NCBI GenBank assembly: GCA_015272215.1
Contig: JACYMD010000128.1
Location: 1-64,000 of the forward strand
Direction: 5' to 3'
DNA from: Rivularia sp. T60_A2020_040
Lineage (GTDB): Bacteria; Cyanobacteriota; Cyanobacteriia; Cyanobacteriales; Nostocaceae
DNA: 64,000 bases
Below, piece by piece: positions 28,383-40,390 of this stretch; position 1 is the stretch's first letter; each line of letters starts with the position of its first letter. The notes under the pieces are model-generated. The model was not told where the DNA came from and did not search any database. It saw nothing but the letters and a program-made list of their open reading frames with translations. The position numbers were made by a program, and so were the translations under genes.

Positions 28383-29666
28383 ATGAACCCTGCCCTAACT
28401 AAATTTGGCGCTCAAATGTCTAAACTGACTGGCGTAAGAGCGATTATGAAGGATATTAATGAAACTTTACGCGCTGGTGTGGGGCAGGAGTTGATGAATT
28501 TGAGTGCGGGTAATCCGTTGATTTTACCAGAAGTCGAACAATTATGGCGCGATTGTACCGCTGAACTTTTGGCAAGCTCTGAGTATGGTGAAGTTGTTTG
28601 TCGTTATGGTTATTCTAAGGGTTACTCGCCGTTAATCGAAGCTATTGCCCGTGACTTTAACAAACGTTACGGTTTAAATCTTAACGAACGTAATATTTTG
28701 ATTACTCCGGGTAGTCAAACGCTTTATTTCTACGCTGCCAATGTGTTCGGTGGTTATACTACCAACGGAGAACTCAAACAAATTGTTCTTCCTCTGAGTC
28801 CCGATTACACTGGTTACGGTGGAGTTAGCTTGGTTCCAGAAGCTTTGTTTGCTTATAAACCGACTTTAGATATTGATGCGGATGCTCATAGATTTAAATA
28901 TCGTCCCGATTTTAGTCAGTTAGCGATCGCCGAAAATACTGGTTGTGTGTTATTCTCTCGCCCCTGTAATCCTACGGGTAACGTCGTCACCGACGAAGAA
29001 GTAGAAAAAATCGCCGCCCTTGCTGCACAATCTAACGTTCCAGTTTTAATTGACTCTGCTTATGCGCCACCATTTCCAGCTTTAAACTATACAGAAATGA
29101 CACCAACTTTTGGTGAAAACATCTTGCACTGCATGAGTTTATCAAAAGCAGGATTACCCGGAGAAAGAGTAGGGATTGCTATCGGTAGCGAACAATTAAT
29201 TGATGCATTAGAATGTTTTCAAGCCAACGCTAGCCTGCATTCATCACGATACGGACAAGCTATAGCTGCTCGTGCGATTGATTCTGGAGAATTAGCACGA
29301 ATCAGCGAAAATGTGATTCGTCCCTTTTACAAAAACAAATTCGCCGTTTTAGAAAGCACTTTAGAAGCCGCAATGCCCAAAAACTTACCTTGGTTACTGC
29401 ATCGCGGTGAAGGAGCAATTTTCGGTTGGATATGGCTGCAAGATTTACCAATCAGCGATTGGGATTTTTATCAAAAACTTAAAAAAGTCGGTGTAATAGT
29501 AGTTCCTGGAAACTCCTTCTTTCCCGGATTACAGGAAGAATGGCAACACAAACACCAATGTTTCCGCATCAGTCTCACAGGTAGCGATGAGGAGATCAAA
29601 ACTGGAATGCAGCGCTTTGCCAAAGTAGCCCAAGAGGTTTACCGCAGTGCTGCCGTAAGCGTGTGA
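28383..29666 (+). CDS. avtA: Valine-pyruvate transaminase (AvtA-like)
   Basis: A 427-residue class I/II PLP-dependent aminotransferase. The PLP lysine is Lys255 in SLSKAGLPGERVG. The substrate pocket motifs SAGNPLILPEV, SRPCNPTGNV and FRISLTGSD match the AvtA (valine-pyruvate) group rather than aspartate transaminase. I use the ATG at 28383 rather than a TTG two codons upstream. The upstream region carries STRRs and no good SD. The gene ends directly before an octamer STRR. Confidence 0.85.
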   Translation: MNPALTKFGAQMSKLTGVRAIMKDINETLRAGVGQELMNLSAGNPLILPEVEQLWRDCTAELLASSEYGEVVCRYGYSKGYSPLIEAIARDFNKRYGLNLNERNILITPGSQTLYFYAANVFGGYTTNGELKQIVLPLSPDYTGYGGVSLVPEALFAYKPTLDIDADAHRFKYRPDFSQLAIAENTGCVLFSRPCNPTGNVVTDEEVEKIAALAAQSNVPVLIDSAYAPPFPALNYTEMTPTFGENILHCMSLSKAGLPGERVGIAIGSEQLIDALECFQANASLHSSRYGQAIAARAIDSGELARISENVIRPFYKNKFAVLESTLEAAMPKNLPWLLHRGEGAIFGWIWLQDLPISDWDFYQKLKKVGVIVVPGNSFFPGLQEEWQHKHQCFRISLTGSDEEIKTGMQRFAKVAQEVYRSAAVSV

Positions 29667-29667
29667 G

Positions 29668-29845
29668 ATGATGAGGACAAGGAGATGGGGAGACAAGGGG
29701 ATGGGGAGACTAGGAGACAAGGGGAAAAAATTATTAACTCCTAACTCAGGTACAGACGTAGCATTGCTACGTCTCTACTCCTAACTCCTAACTCCTAACT
29801 CCTAACTCCTAACTCCTAACTGATAATTGTTCACTGATAACTGTT
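29668..29845. repeat. Mixed STRR region with dispersed palindrome
   Basis: Octamers (GGGGAGACAAGGGG type), then CTAACTC heptamers (about seven) and TAACTGATAAC units, with a copy of the GACGTAGCA palindrome at 29750-29778. It fills the avtA-rimM space right up to the rimM ATG, leaving no room for a normal SD. Confidence 0.8.
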
Positions 29846-29852
29846 AACTGAA

Positions 29853-30509
29853 ATGGCTTGGTTGGAAATTGGTAAGATTGTTGCACCTCAAGGGTTAAAT
29901 GGTGAATTACGGGTTTATCCAGATACGGATTTTCCCGAACGCTTTGAGGTACCGGGTAAGCGCTGGCTGTTGCGTCCAAATGCAACGGAACCGGAAGAGG
30001 TAGAGTTAGTTAAAGGTCGTTTTCTTGAAGGTAAAAATCTGTATGTGATTCAGTTAGCTGGTGTGAACCATCGGGATCAAGCTGAAGAATTACGGGGTTG
30101 TAAGATACTTGTGCCTGAGAGCGATCGCCCTCCTTTGGGTGAGGATGAATATCATTTAATGGATTTGGTGGGTTTATCTGTATTTATGCAGGAAAGCGGG
30201 GAGTTTATCGGTACGGTGATTGATTTGATTGCTGCTGGGAATGATTTGTTAGAGGTGCGGTTGGAGAAAGAGGAGACAAGGGGACAAGGAGACAAGGGGA
30301 CAAGGGGACAAGCAGACAAGGGGACAAGCAGACAAGCAGACAAGCAGACAAGGGGACAAGAAGATGAAGAGAAAATCCAAAATCCAAAATCTAAAATCCA
30401 AAATTCTAAGACTGTTTTAATTCCTTTTGTTAGAGAAATTGTTCCCGCAATTGATTTGTTAAATAATCGGATTGAAATTACTCCACCGACTGGTTTATTG
30501 GAGATTTAA
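29853..30509 (+). CDS. rimM: RimM, 16S rRNA processing factor, with in-frame STRR insert
   Basis: A 218-residue RimM. The N-terminal domain (1-90) shows [18 protein letters not shown] and the PRC-barrel domain (about 97-216) shows [32 protein letters not shown] and [15 protein letters not shown]. It binds S19 in the 30S head during ribosome maturation. Residues about 139-186 are an insertion between two barrel strands, made of 8-residue units ([24 protein letters not shown]) and then 7-residue units ([13 protein letters not shown]). At the DNA level this is the same STRR sequence found in intergenic regions. The flanking domain is intact and in frame, so the protein is probably functional with a disordered loop. 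Confidence 0.93.
   Translation: MAWLEIGKIVAPQGLNGELRVYPDTDFPERFEVPGKRWLLRPNATEPEEVELVKGRFLEGKNLYVIQLAGVNHRDQAEELRGCKILVPESDRPPLGEDEYHLMDLVGLSVFMQESGEFIGTVIDLIAAGNDLLEVRLEKEETRGQGDKGTRGQADKGTSRQADKQTRGQEDEEKIQNPKSKIQNSKTVLIPFVREIVPAIDLLNNRIEITPPTGLLEI
30267..30410 (+). repeat. STRR insertion inside rimM
   Basis: 144 bp, exactly 48 codons. The first part is (GACAAGGG/GACAAGCA)n octamers, the second (AAAATCC)n heptamers. Both families have no stop codon in any frame on either strand. The order octamer-block then AATCCAAAATC matches the intergenic array at 24178-24262. Confidence 0.88.
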
Positions 30510-31056
30510 TTTTCCGTATTTGATAATCATGGCAATTTGGATTTGAATTTTGTATTAAAACTATTTTTTTTCATTATACTTACTATATTTAATTAACTTT
30601 AATCACTAAAATTAAAATTTTATCTTCTATCTAAAGAAGTATTTTGATTGTATGAGATCCAATCCATTATTCTAAATAAGTTAGTCGTAATTATTAATCA
30701 ATAGAACATTTGGTTAAATTGCGGTTAAATTTGAACAAGTAAATAAATGTTGTGCTAAACTCCCAAACAAGTTGTTCTGTTGAAGAGTTGTTGATATTTG
30801 GAAAAAATTTTAATGATTTGATGATATTAATTTTATGATTTTTGTGAAATCAAAGCTAATTACAGGTTGTTTCAATTAATGAAACTAGCTATGATAATGC
30901 GTTGTGCTATAGCTAAGATACTTTTTAGCGCTGCGATCACATGATTTTATAGATAATACTTGATAAATAAATATTCATTTAGATATAAAAGATAGGGACG
31001 AATTTAAGTTTATATAAACGTAAAAAGTTCACAATATTTGTATTCAGGAGTTGAGT
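30510..31056. other. 547 bp leader region of the phosphoketolase gene
   Basis: AT-rich, free of STRRs, in contrast to neighbouring gaps. No gene is supported. It probably holds the promoter and a long 5' leader for the carbon-catabolism island. The segment ends with CAGGAG six bases before the ATG. RpaA sites could be expected but I cannot identify one by eye. Confidence 0.45.
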
Positions 31057-33438
31057 ATGACTTTAATGAGCCCTCCCCAAGCCAAGCCATTACAGAGTGA
31101 TGAATTACGAAAGATTAATGCTTATTGGAATGCAGCGAATTATCTTTCTGTCGGACAAATATATTTGTTAGACAATCCTTTACTCAAAGAACCGCTAAAG
31201 TTAGAACACGTTAAACCCAGACTTTTAGGACACTGGGGAACGACTCCGGGATTAAATTTTATTTACGTTCATCTCAATCGAGTGATTAAAAGAGATGATT
31301 TAAGTATGATTTATATTGCCGGTCCTGGACATGGTGGACCTGGTTTAGTGGCTAATACCTATCTTGAAGGAACTTACAGCGAATATTATCCGAATATTTC
31401 TCAAGATACCCAAGGGATGCAAAAACTCTTCAAACAGTTTTCGTTCCCCGGTGGAATTCCTTCTCATGTAGCACCGGAAACTCCAGGAAGCATTCATGAA
31501 GGTGGAGAACTTGGTTATGCTGTTTCTCATGCTTTTGGTGCGGCTTTTGATAATCCCGATTTGATTGTTGCTTGCGTTGTCGGTGATGGTGAAGCCGAAA
31601 CGGGTTCTTTGGCTGCAAGTTGGCATTCCAACAAGTTTCTTAACCCAGTGCATGATGGTGCTGTACTACCGATTTTGCACCTCAACGGCTATAAAATTGC
31701 TAACCCCACACTTTTGGCTCGGATTAGCCATGAGGAATTGCAAAAACTCTTTGAAGGTTATGGTTACAAGCCTTATTTTGTAGAAGGTTCCGAACCAGAA
31801 GCCATGCATCAATTGATGGCAGCAACTATGGATACCGTACTGCACGAAATCCGCGAAATTCAGGAAGATGCGCGGAAAAATGGCTTTAAACAGCGTCCGC
31901 AATGGCCGATGATTATTCTTAGGAGTCCCAAAGGCTGGACAGGACCAAAAGAAGTTGATGGACAAAAAACCGAAGATTATTGGCGATCGCACCAAGTACC
32001 GTTATCAAATATGGCAGCAGAACCAGCCCACGTCCAGATGTTGGAAGATTGGATGAAGAGTTATCAGCCAGAAAAATTATTTGATCAAAACGGTAAATTA
32101 ATTGCCGAATTAGCCGAACTCGCACCAACTGGAAATCGACGCATGGGTGACAATCCCCACGCTAACGGTGGTGTTGTGCTGCGAGATTTGAAAATGCCTG
32201 ACTTTCGCAACTATGCGGTAGAAATCAGCGAACCAGGAAAAACCATTGCTGAAGCAACCCGGGTTATGGGTAAATTACTGGCGGATGTCATGAAACTGAA
32301 TTTAGATAGCCGCAACTTCCGCTTATTTGGTCCTGACGAAACCGCATCGAATCGGTTGGGTGACGTATTAAATGTGACTTCGAGGACTTGGGTCGCAGAA
32401 ACCTTAGAATACGACGACCATTTGGCAGCAGACGGTCGCGTTATGGAAATTCTCAGTGAAAATACTTGTCAGGGCTGGCTGGAAGGATACCTACTTACAG
32501 GTCGTCACGGTTTATTTTCTTGTTATGAAGCATTCATCCATATCATCGATTCAATGTTCAACCAGCACGCAAAATGGTTGAAAACGACCCGTGAGATACC
32601 TTGGCGTAGACCAGTTGCTTCCTTAACATATTTATTAACATCTCACGTATGGCGACAAGACCACAACGGATTCAGCCATCAAGATCCCGGTTTTATTGAC
32701 CACGTGATCAACAAGAAAGCTGAGGTTGTGAGAATATATCTACCACCCGATGCCAATTGTCTGCTATCGGTAACAGACCATTGTTTGAGAAGCCGCCATT
32801 ACGTTAACGTGATTGTCGCCGGGAAACAACCAGCATTGCAATTTCTAAATATGGATGAAGCAATCAAGCACTGCACCACGGGGATCGGTATTTGGGGTTG
32901 GGCAAGTAACGACCAAGGAACCGAACCAGATGTAGTCATGGCTTGCGCTGGAGACGTTCCCACCTTAGAAACTTTAGCAGCAGTAGATATATTACGAGAT
33001 AACTTTCCAGAATTAAAAATCAGGGTAGTAAACGTAGTAGACTTAATGACACTACAGCCAGAGGTCGAACATCCCCACGGTTTGAGTGACAAAGACTTTG
33101 ACAGCATCTTTACACCAGATAAACCAATTATTTTTGCCTTTCACGGTTATCCTTGGCTGATTCATCGTTTAACATATCGTCGCACAAATCACAAAAACCT
33201 CCACGTCCGGGGTTACAAAGAAGAAGGAACCACAACCACACCTTTTGATATGGTGGTCATGAACGACTTAGACCGCTTTAATTTAGCAGATGATGTCATT
33301 GACAGAGTTCCCCATCTGAAATATAGAGCGGCTCACGTCAAGCAAATGTTGCACAACAAGTTAATCGAACATAAGCAATACGTCCGCGAACACGGCGAAG
33401 ATATGCCCGAAATTCGCGATTGGAAGTGGGAATATTAA
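31057..33438 (+). CDS. xfp: Phosphoketolase (xylulose-5-P/fructose-6-P)
   Basis: A 793-residue thiamine-diphosphate enzyme that splits xylulose-5-P (and usually fructose-6-P) with phosphate into acetyl-phosphate plus GAP or E4P. The TPP site GDGEAETGS lies at residues 176-184; other family motifs are [23 protein letters not shown] and [10 protein letters not shown]. The start is the ATG with AGGAG six bases upstream; a TTG two codons earlier is rejected. It opens an island whose acetate kinase can take the acetyl-phosphate on to acetate with ATP gain. Confidence 0.95.
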   Translation: MTLMSPPQAKPLQSDELRKINAYWNAANYLSVGQIYLLDNPLLKEPLKLEHVKPRLLGHWGTTPGLNFIYVHLNRVIKRDDLSMIYIAGPGHGGPGLVANTYLEGTYSEYYPNISQDTQGMQKLFKQFSFPGGIPSHVAPETPGSIHEGGELGYAVSHAFGAAFDNPDLIVACVVGDGEAETGSLAASWHSNKFLNPVHDGAVLPILHLNGYKIANPTLLARISHEELQKLFEGYGYKPYFVEGSEPEAMHQLMAATMDTVLHEIREIQEDARKNGFKQRPQWPMIILRSPKGWTGPKEVDGQKTEDYWRSHQVPLSNMAAEPAHVQMLEDWMKSYQPEKLFDQNGKLIAELAELAPTGNRRMGDNPHANGGVVLRDLKMPDFRNYAVEISEPGKTIAEATRVMGKLLADVMKLNLDSRNFRLFGPDETASNRLGDVLNVTSRTWVAETLEYDDHLAADGRVMEILSENTCQGWLEGYLLTGRHGLFSCYEAFIHIIDSMFNQHAKWLKTTREIPWRRPVASLTYLLTSHVWRQDHNGFSHQDPGFIDHVINKKAEVVRIYLPPDANCLLSVTDHCLRSRHYVNVIVAGKQPALQFLNMDEAIKHCTTGIGIWGWASNDQGTEPDVVMACAGDVPTLETLAAVDILRDNFPELKIRVVNVVDLMTLQPEVEHPHGLSDKDFDSIFTPDKPIIFAFHGYPWLIHRLTYRRTNHKNLHVRGYKEEGTTTTPFDMVVMNDLDRFNLADDVIDRVPHLKYRAAHVKQMLHNKLIEHKQYVREHGEDMPEIRDWKWEY

Positions 33439-33580
33439 AGGACAAGGGGATAGGGAGACAAGGGGATAGGGAGGCAAGGGGATGGGGGGACAAGGGGATA
33501 GGGAGAGAATAAATAAAAACTGTCAACTGTCAACTGTCAACTATCCACTGTCAACTAACCACTATCAACTAACTCCTAAA
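33436..33580. repeat. Mixed STRR region
   Basis: GGGGACAAG-type octamers directly after the xfp stop codon, then CTGTCAA-type heptamers and CTAACCA-type units. Confidence 0.8.
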
Positions 33581-33676
33581 ATTCCCAATTATTTGAGCAA
33601 GTGCAAGAGAGAGAATGCTATAAAGCTATAGGGTTAGATATAAGTGTAAATTTGATATCTTAGTAACATCACCATA

Positions 33677-36250
33677 ATGAGTAGCAGTTCATCAGAGCAA
33701 CAATATAGTAACTTAGCACAGGACAATGCTTCTGCCCCTGAGATTGCTAAAGTTAGAGTAGAAGACGATCGCACTGGCATGAGTGAGGAAACTCTCAAAC
33801 GTGCCATTGCTGATAGTCTTTATTATGTCCAAGGAAAAGGTGAGTTTTTTGCCACCTTGTACGATTATTATATGGCTGTTGCCCATAGCGTTCGCGATCG
33901 CATTCTACAACGACGCATCAAAACAGCCGAAACTCACATGGAAAATCGTGTGAAAACGGTTTATTATCTCTCGGCTGAATTCTTAATGGGACGCTATACG
34001 GGTAATAGTCTCATTAATCTCGGTCTTTATGAAAAAATTAAAACTGTTCTTAAAGAATCTGGGTTAGAGTTAGACGACTTATTGGAAAAAGAACGGGAAC
34101 CTGGATTGGGTAATGGAGGTTTAGGAAGACTTGCAGCTTGCTATCTCGATTCTTTAGCAACTTTGGAAATTCCGGCTGTTGGTTATGGAATTCGTTATGA
34201 ATTCGGGATTTTTGAGCAAGTTATTCGTAACGGTTGGCAGGTAGAAAATCCTGACAAATGGTTGAGTTTCGGTAACGCTTGGGAACTTCCTTTACCTGAA
34301 TATCGTGTAGAAGTCAAGTTTGGCGGTTATACTGAAGTTTACGATGATCGAAACGGACGCTACCAATCACGTTGGGTACCGGATCAAAAAGTATCTGGAG
34401 TCCCCTATGATACTCCCGTACCGGGTTATGGTGTGGATACAGTGAATATTCTGCGGTTGTGGAAAGCTGAAGCAACTGACGAATTTGACCTACAGGCTTT
34501 TAATGCTGGTGATTACATCGGTGCGGTAGGTAGTCAAATGTTCTCAGAGAATATTTCCAAAGTTCTCTACCCCAATGATGATACGATGCAGGGTAAGGAA
34601 TTACGTTTGCAGCAACAGTACTTTTTTGTTTCTTGTTCGTTGCAAGATATTCTCCGTCGTCATCAACACATTTTTAAAACTATAGATAACCTGGGTGAAA
34701 AAGCTGCAATTCAACTTAATGATACCCATCCTTCAGTTGGTATCGCCGAATTAATGCGGCTACTGATTGACGAACATCAAATGTCTTGGGATAAAGCTTG
34801 GGATATTACGACAAACACCTTTGCTTACACTAACCACACTCTACTGCCAGAAGCTTTAGAAAAATGGCCTGTGGCACTTTTTGGGAGATTATTACCCAGA
34901 CATTTAGAAATCATTTACGAAATCAACTTCCGTTTTTTGGCGGAGGTAAGAAGACATTACCCAGGAGATTTGGAAAAGATATCGCGGCTATCTTTGATTG
35001 AAGAAGGTGATGAAAGGAAAATCCGCATGGCACATTTAGCTTGTGTGGGTAGCCATAAAATTAACGGTGTAGCGGCTCTGCATACCGAGCTACTCAAAAA
35101 AGATGTTCTTCACGACTTCTATGAATTATTCCCAGAGAAGTTTGTCAACAAAACAAACGGTGTAACTCCGCGTCGCTGGTTGTTGTTGGGAAATCCTCGA
35201 CTCGCTCGTCTAATTACCGATAAAATCGGTACAGATTGGATTAAGAATCTTGATGAACTGCGAAAGTTAGAAAAATTCATAGACGATAAAGATTTTCAGC
35301 AAAATTGGCGCGATATCAAACAAGCCAACAAGCAAGAATTGGCAAAATTAATTCAAAAATCTAACGGAATTACAGTTGATCCCAATTCCTTATTTGATGT
35401 ACAGGTAAAGCGACTGCACGAATACAAACGTCAGTTACTCAATGCTTTTCATATCATCACTCTTTACAACCAAATCAAGAAAAATCCTCAAGCCGATATC
35501 TTACCCAGAACATTTATTTTCGCCGGTAAAGCAGCACCAGGCTACTTTATCGCTAAATTGATTATCAAATTAATCAATGCCGTTGGTAGTGTAGTAAACA
35601 GCGATACAGACGTTGCTGGACGTTTAAAAGTAGCATTCATACCAAACTACAACGTATCTTCCAGCCAATTTATCTACGCCGGTGCGGAACTTTCCGAACA
35701 AATTTCCACCGCTGGTAAAGAAGCTTCCGGAACAGGTAACATGAAATTTGCCCTCAACGGTGCTTTGACAATTGGTACCCTCGACGGTGCTAATGTCGAA
35801 ATTCGCGAAGAAGTCGGTGCGGAAAACTTCTTTTTATGCGGTTTAACCACCCCAGAAGTTTACGAATTGCAAGCCAAAGGATATAACCCCAGGAGTTATT
35901 ACGAATCCAATCCTCAGCTAAAAGAAGTCATTGACTTGATAGCTTGCGGACAGTTTTCTGATGGCGATCGCAATTTATTCAACCCGCTGTTAGATTCGCT
36001 GTTTAACCAAGACAGGTTTATGTTATTCGCCGACTATCAATCTTACATCGAAACCCAAGCCAAAGTATCCGAAGCCTATCGAGATACAGAAAATTGGACT
36101 CGAATGTCAATTTTGAACTCCGCACGCATGGGTAAATTTTCCTCAGACAGGGCAATTTGGGAATATTGTCAAGAAATTTGGAATATACAACCCTGTAAAG
36201 TTAATCTAGACGAATATTCAACCGATAGAGCCGGCTTGAAGATGTTGTAA
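33677..36250 (+). CDS. glgP: Glycogen phosphorylase
   Basis: An 857-residue GT35 enzyme releasing glucose-1-P from glycogen. The PLP lysine is Lys690 in EASGTGNMKFALNGAL. Other hallmarks are GNGGLGRLAACYLDSL, QLNDTHPSVGIAELMRLL and KRLHEYKRQLLN. Length is that of the bacterial family. A 40-residue N-terminal extension of low complexity precedes the core. Placed between phosphoketolase and D-lactate dehydrogenase, it would supply hexose for dark catabolism. Confidence 0.96.
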   Translation: MSSSSSEQQYSNLAQDNASAPEIAKVRVEDDRTGMSEETLKRAIADSLYYVQGKGEFFATLYDYYMAVAHSVRDRILQRRIKTAETHMENRVKTVYYLSAEFLMGRYTGNSLINLGLYEKIKTVLKESGLELDDLLEKEREPGLGNGGLGRLAACYLDSLATLEIPAVGYGIRYEFGIFEQVIRNGWQVENPDKWLSFGNAWELPLPEYRVEVKFGGYTEVYDDRNGRYQSRWVPDQKVSGVPYDTPVPGYGVDTVNILRLWKAEATDEFDLQAFNAGDYIGAVGSQMFSENISKVLYPNDDTMQGKELRLQQQYFFVSCSLQDILRRHQHIFKTIDNLGEKAAIQLNDTHPSVGIAELMRLLIDEHQMSWDKAWDITTNTFAYTNHTLLPEALEKWPVALFGRLLPRHLEIIYEINFRFLAEVRRHYPGDLEKISRLSLIEEGDERKIRMAHLACVGSHKINGVAALHTELLKKDVLHDFYELFPEKFVNKTNGVTPRRWLLLGNPRLARLITDKIGTDWIKNLDELRKLEKFIDDKDFQQNWRDIKQANKQELAKLIQKSNGITVDPNSLFDVQVKRLHEYKRQLLNAFHIITLYNQIKKNPQADILPRTFIFAGKAAPGYFIAKLIIKLINAVGSVVNSDTDVAGRLKVAFIPNYNVSSSQFIYAGAELSEQISTAGKEASGTGNMKFALNGALTIGTLDGANVEIREEVGAENFFLCGLTTPEVYELQAKGYNPRSYYESNPQLKEVIDLIACGQFSDGDRNLFNPLLDSLFNQDRFMLFADYQSYIETQAKVSEAYRDTENWTRMSILNSARMGKFSSDRAIWEYCQEIWNIQPCKVNLDEYSTDRAGLKML

Positions 36251-36412
36251 TTAGTTGTTAGTTGATGGTAATTAGTGGTTAGTTGATGGTTGATGGTGGT
36301 TAGTTGTTAGTTGATGGTTTATTGGTAACTAACCTCTAACCTCTAATTTCTAACCTCTAATTTCTAACCTTTAACCTCTAACCTCTAATTTCTAACCTTT
36401 AACCTTTAACCT
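36251..36412. repeat. Mixed STRR region
   Basis: (TTAGTTG/ATGGTTG)n heptamers followed by about 11 CTAACCT/TCTAATT-type heptamers. It ends 9 bases before the ldh ATG with no SD, so ldh translation may depend on a different signal. Confidence 0.8.
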
Positions 36413-36421
36413 GTGAATGTG

Positions 36422-37414
36422 ATGAAAGTAGCAGTATTCAGCACTAAAAATTACGATCGCCACTTTCTTTCAGAAGCAAATGGCGATCGCGCTCATGAAC
36501 TTGTATTTTTTGAGCCAAGGTTAACTAGTGAAACTACGGCTTTAGCGGCAGGATTTCCGGCAATCTGTCCCTTTATTAACGACCAGCTGAATGCCGAGAA
36601 TATCAAGGCGATCGCCAATGGTGGCACCAAGTTGATTGCTTTGCGTTCTGCGGGTTTCAACAATGTAGATATTAAAGCCGCGAATGATTTAGGAATTACC
36701 GTAGTCAGAGTTCCAGCTTATTCTCCTTATGCGGTGGCAGAACACGCAGCGGGATTAATTTTAACTTTAAATCGTAAGTATCATCGCGCCTACAACCGAG
36801 TCAGGGAATCTAATTTTTCTCTCAATGGTTTATTAGGATTTGATTTACATGGTTCCACTGTCGGTATAGTTGGTACAGGTAAAATCGGGATGTGTTTTGC
36901 TCAAATCATGAAAGGATTTGGCTGCAATTTACTCGCATACGACATCTACAAAAACTCCGAATGTTTGGAAATGGGGGTGAAATATGTAGAATTATCCGAA
37001 TTATTCGCCACATCGGACATCGTTTCGCTACACTGTCCCTTAACTCCGGAATCATATCGCATGATTAACCCTACAACTTTAGATCAATTTAAACCGGGAG
37101 CAATGTTGATCAATACTAGTCGTGGTGGACTTGTTGATACAAAAGCGGTGATTGATGCTTTAAAATCGAAGAAGTTAGGCTATTTAGGTTTAGATGTATA
37201 CGAACTAGAAGGCGATTTGTTTTTTGAAGATTTATCAGATGAAGTAATTCAAGACGATGTATTTGAACGTTTGCTGACATTCCCCAATGTAGTCATCACA
37301 GCACATCAAGCCTTTTTTACTAGAAACGCTCTACAAAATATTGCTCAAACAACTTTGTCAAACATCACTGATTTTGATAAAGGGCGCGAATGCAAAAATA
37401 TAGTGAACAGTTGA
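36422..37414 (+). CDS. D-lactate dehydrogenase (2-hydroxyacid dehydrogenase)
   Basis: A 330-residue NADH-dependent enzyme reducing pyruvate to D-lactate. The Rossmann motif is [10 protein letters not shown] near residue 145; [28 protein letters not shown] (substrate Arg) and the catalytic His in [12 protein letters not shown] match the D-LDH/LdhA subgroup. The ATG encoding [12 protein letters not shown] is chosen over an upstream GTG. The last codons (VNS) and the TGA stop lie in an STRR. It would serve fermentative NADH re-oxidation together with the surrounding genes. Confidence 0.9.
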   Translation: MKVAVFSTKNYDRHFLSEANGDRAHELVFFEPRLTSETTALAAGFPAICPFINDQLNAENIKAIANGGTKLIALRSAGFNNVDIKAANDLGITVVRVPAYSPYAVAEHAAGLILTLNRKYHRAYNRVRESNFSLNGLLGFDLHGSTVGIVGTGKIGMCFAQIMKGFGCNLLAYDIYKNSECLEMGVKYVELSELFATSDIVSLHCPLTPESYRMINPTTLDQFKPGAMLINTSRGGLVDTKAVIDALKSKKLGYLGLDVYELEGDLFFEDLSDEVIQDDVFERLLTFPNVVITAHQAFFTRNALQNIAQTTLSNITDFDKGRECKNIVNS

Positions 37415-37537
37415 TGGTTGATAGTTGATGGTTGACTCGTTCGAGCTTCCCTCTTGGGAATGTTGTAATTCGTCGGGTTTTGATGACTGTTTTCTGATGT
37501 TACAGATAGAAGCTCGTAAAAACCCGACTTCTGTGAT

Positions 37538-37664
37538 TATAGCAAATTTCAGTTGAGTCCAACACACTAAAACCTCACCCCCTTCCCCTCTCCTTATGAA
37601 GGAGAGGGGTTAAGAGGGCGGGGTGAGGTAAAATTTGTATTGCACCCAAGTGAAAACCGCTATA
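37538..37664. mobile_element. MITE-like hairpin element, copy 2
   Basis: The 127 bp copy is almost identical to copy 1 at 2158 (internal GAGGGCGGGGTGAGG instead of GAGGGCGGAGTGAGG). It starts TATAGC and ends GCTATA. It sits in the ldh-gap intergenic region (37415-37823), which otherwise holds a GTCGGGTTTT/AAAACCCGAC hairpin at about 37468-37531 and short TTTACTGTT-type repeats. Confidence 0.7.
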
Positions 37665-37802
37665 TTGTAGAACTCACGTTTTTTTGATAATTGTTTGCTG
37701 TTTACTGTTTATTTATAACTGTTTGCTGTTTACTAATTACTAACTGTTAAACCCTAGTTGTAAATTATCAAGTTTCAACCTGAATTAATTGTTCGTTGGT
37801 AA

Positions 37803-38873
<1,071 letters not shown>

Positions 38874-38879
38874 ATAAGT

Positions 38880-39000
38880 GAGGAGTGAGGAGTTGACAGT
38901 TGACAGTTGACAGTTGACAGTTAATTTCTCCCTTCTCCCCCTATCTCCTCATCTTCCCAATTACCAATTACCAATTACCAATTCCCAATTCCCTTGTCAC
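38880..39000. repeat. STRR region downstream of gap
   Basis: (TTGACAG)n, CTCCCCCTATCTCC-type and (TTACCAA)n units. The rest of the gap-tal interval to 39246 (373 bp in all) is AT-rich with nothing recognised except the GGAG before the tal ATG. Confidence 0.75.
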
Positions 39001-39246
39001 AAGTCAAAACGGTATAATTTCTTAATAACAATTTAATCAAAGTGCATATAATCCGACAGTCAAGATTGGGAATTGGTCAATAGAATAGAACTTGTTGCAT
39101 GGTATGGAATCTTTAAACGGTAATTAGGATTAGTTAATCGAGGAAATGTGTTAATTACCTATTACTAAATTGTGCAAGCAGTAGCAGTATTAAATAAAAA
39201 GCGTCAATCCTCATCAACACATCGATTTAATTTAATGGAGTAGATT

Positions 39247-40248
39247 ATGTCCAAAAATTTATTAGAACAATTGCGTTCAATGACTGTAGTAGTAGCCGAT
39301 ACAGGTGATATTCAACAAATTCAAAAATTTAAGCCTCAAGATGCTACTACAAATCCTTCCTTGATTACCGCAGCGGCTCAAATGCCAGAATATCAGGGAA
39401 TTGTTGATGATACTTTAGCTCAAGCACAGAAAGATGCAGGTGCAGGTGCAACCCAAGCTACTGTTGTCAAAATGGCTTTTGAACGTTTGGCTGTAGCTTT
39501 CGGCTTGAAGATTCTCCAAATCATTCCCGGTAGGGTTTCTACAGAAGTTGATGCACGTCTTTCCTACGACACCGAAGCTACCGTTAACACCGCACGAGAA
39601 ATTATTAAGCAATATGAAGAAAAAGGAGTTTCTCGCGAACGGGTTTTAATTAAAATTGCTTCTACTTGGGAAGGTATCAAGGCTGCCGAAGTTCTCGAAA
39701 AAGAAGGCATTCACTGTAACTTAACATTGTTATTCGGTCTCCATCAAGCTATTGCTTGTGCCGAAGCTAGTACAACCTTAATTTCTCCTTTCGTGGGACG
39801 AATTCTCGATTGGTACAAGAAAGACACCGGAAAAGACAGCTATCCCGCTGCGGAAGATCCAGGAGTTTTATCTGTCACCACAATTTACAACTACTACAAA
39901 AAGTTTGGTTATAAAACCGAAGTTATGGGAGCTAGTTTCCGTAATTTAGGTGAAATTACTGAACTTGCTGGTTGCGATTTGTTAACAATTTCTCCTAAAT
40001 TCTTGGCTGAATTGCAAGATACTATCGGAGAATTACCTCGTAAACTTGACGCTAATAAAGCGCAAGCAATGGACATTGAAAAAATCTCCATGGACAAAGC
40101 CACCTTTGAGAAAATGCACGCAGAAGATAAAATGGCTTTTGATAAGTTAGATGAAGGAATCAAAGGTTTTACCAAAGCATTGGAAGACCTAGAAAAGTTG
40201 TTAGCAGAAAGATTATCCAACCTTGATGGAGAAGCTAAAGTTGCTTAA
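39247..40248 (+). CDS. tal: Transaldolase (class 1)
   Basis: A 333-residue enzyme exchanging a dihydroxyacetone unit between sedoheptulose-7-P/GAP and E4P/F6P. The Schiff-base Lys136 in [21 protein letters not shown] near residue 32, and [12 protein letters not shown] are conserved. GGAG lies upstream of the ATG. With phosphoketolase and GAPDH it links the pentose phosphate pool to glycolysis. A C-terminal acidic/helical extension follows the core as in TalB. Confidence 0.95.
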   Translation: MSKNLLEQLRSMTVVVADTGDIQQIQKFKPQDATTNPSLITAAAQMPEYQGIVDDTLAQAQKDAGAGATQATVVKMAFERLAVAFGLKILQIIPGRVSTEVDARLSYDTEATVNTAREIIKQYEEKGVSRERVLIKIASTWEGIKAAEVLEKEGIHCNLTLLFGLHQAIACAEASTTLISPFVGRILDWYKKDTGKDSYPAAEDPGVLSVTTIYNYYKKFGYKTEVMGASFRNLGEITELAGCDLLTISPKFLAELQDTIGELPRKLDANKAQAMDIEKISMDKATFEKMHAEDKMAFDKLDEGIKGFTKALEDLEKLLAERLSNLDGEAKVA

Positions 40249-40284
40249 ATATAATTAGTATTCTTTCGTTAAATAATCATGTAG

Positions 40285-40315
40285 AGACGTTGCATTGCAA
40301 CGTCTTTTATTATTT
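40285..40315 (+). terminator. Rho-independent-like terminator after tal
   Basis: A 10 bp palindromic stem (AGACGTTGCA / TGCAACGTCT) followed by TTTATTATTTTT. It is a variant of the dispersed GACGTAGC palindrome family whose arms changed together (GTTGCA/TGCAAC), as expected if the stem is kept. Confidence 0.65.
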
Positions 40316-40390
40316 TTCGTGTTCGGTGAAAAGTCGGCTTTTTACGATATAAATATCCATAATATGATATTGGTTAATAAAAATCAAAAA

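Noticed and set aside
40295-40390. 32-residue N-terminal extension of acetate kinase
   Set aside because: It overlaps the tal terminator hairpin and is absent from the family, which begins at KILVLNAGSS.
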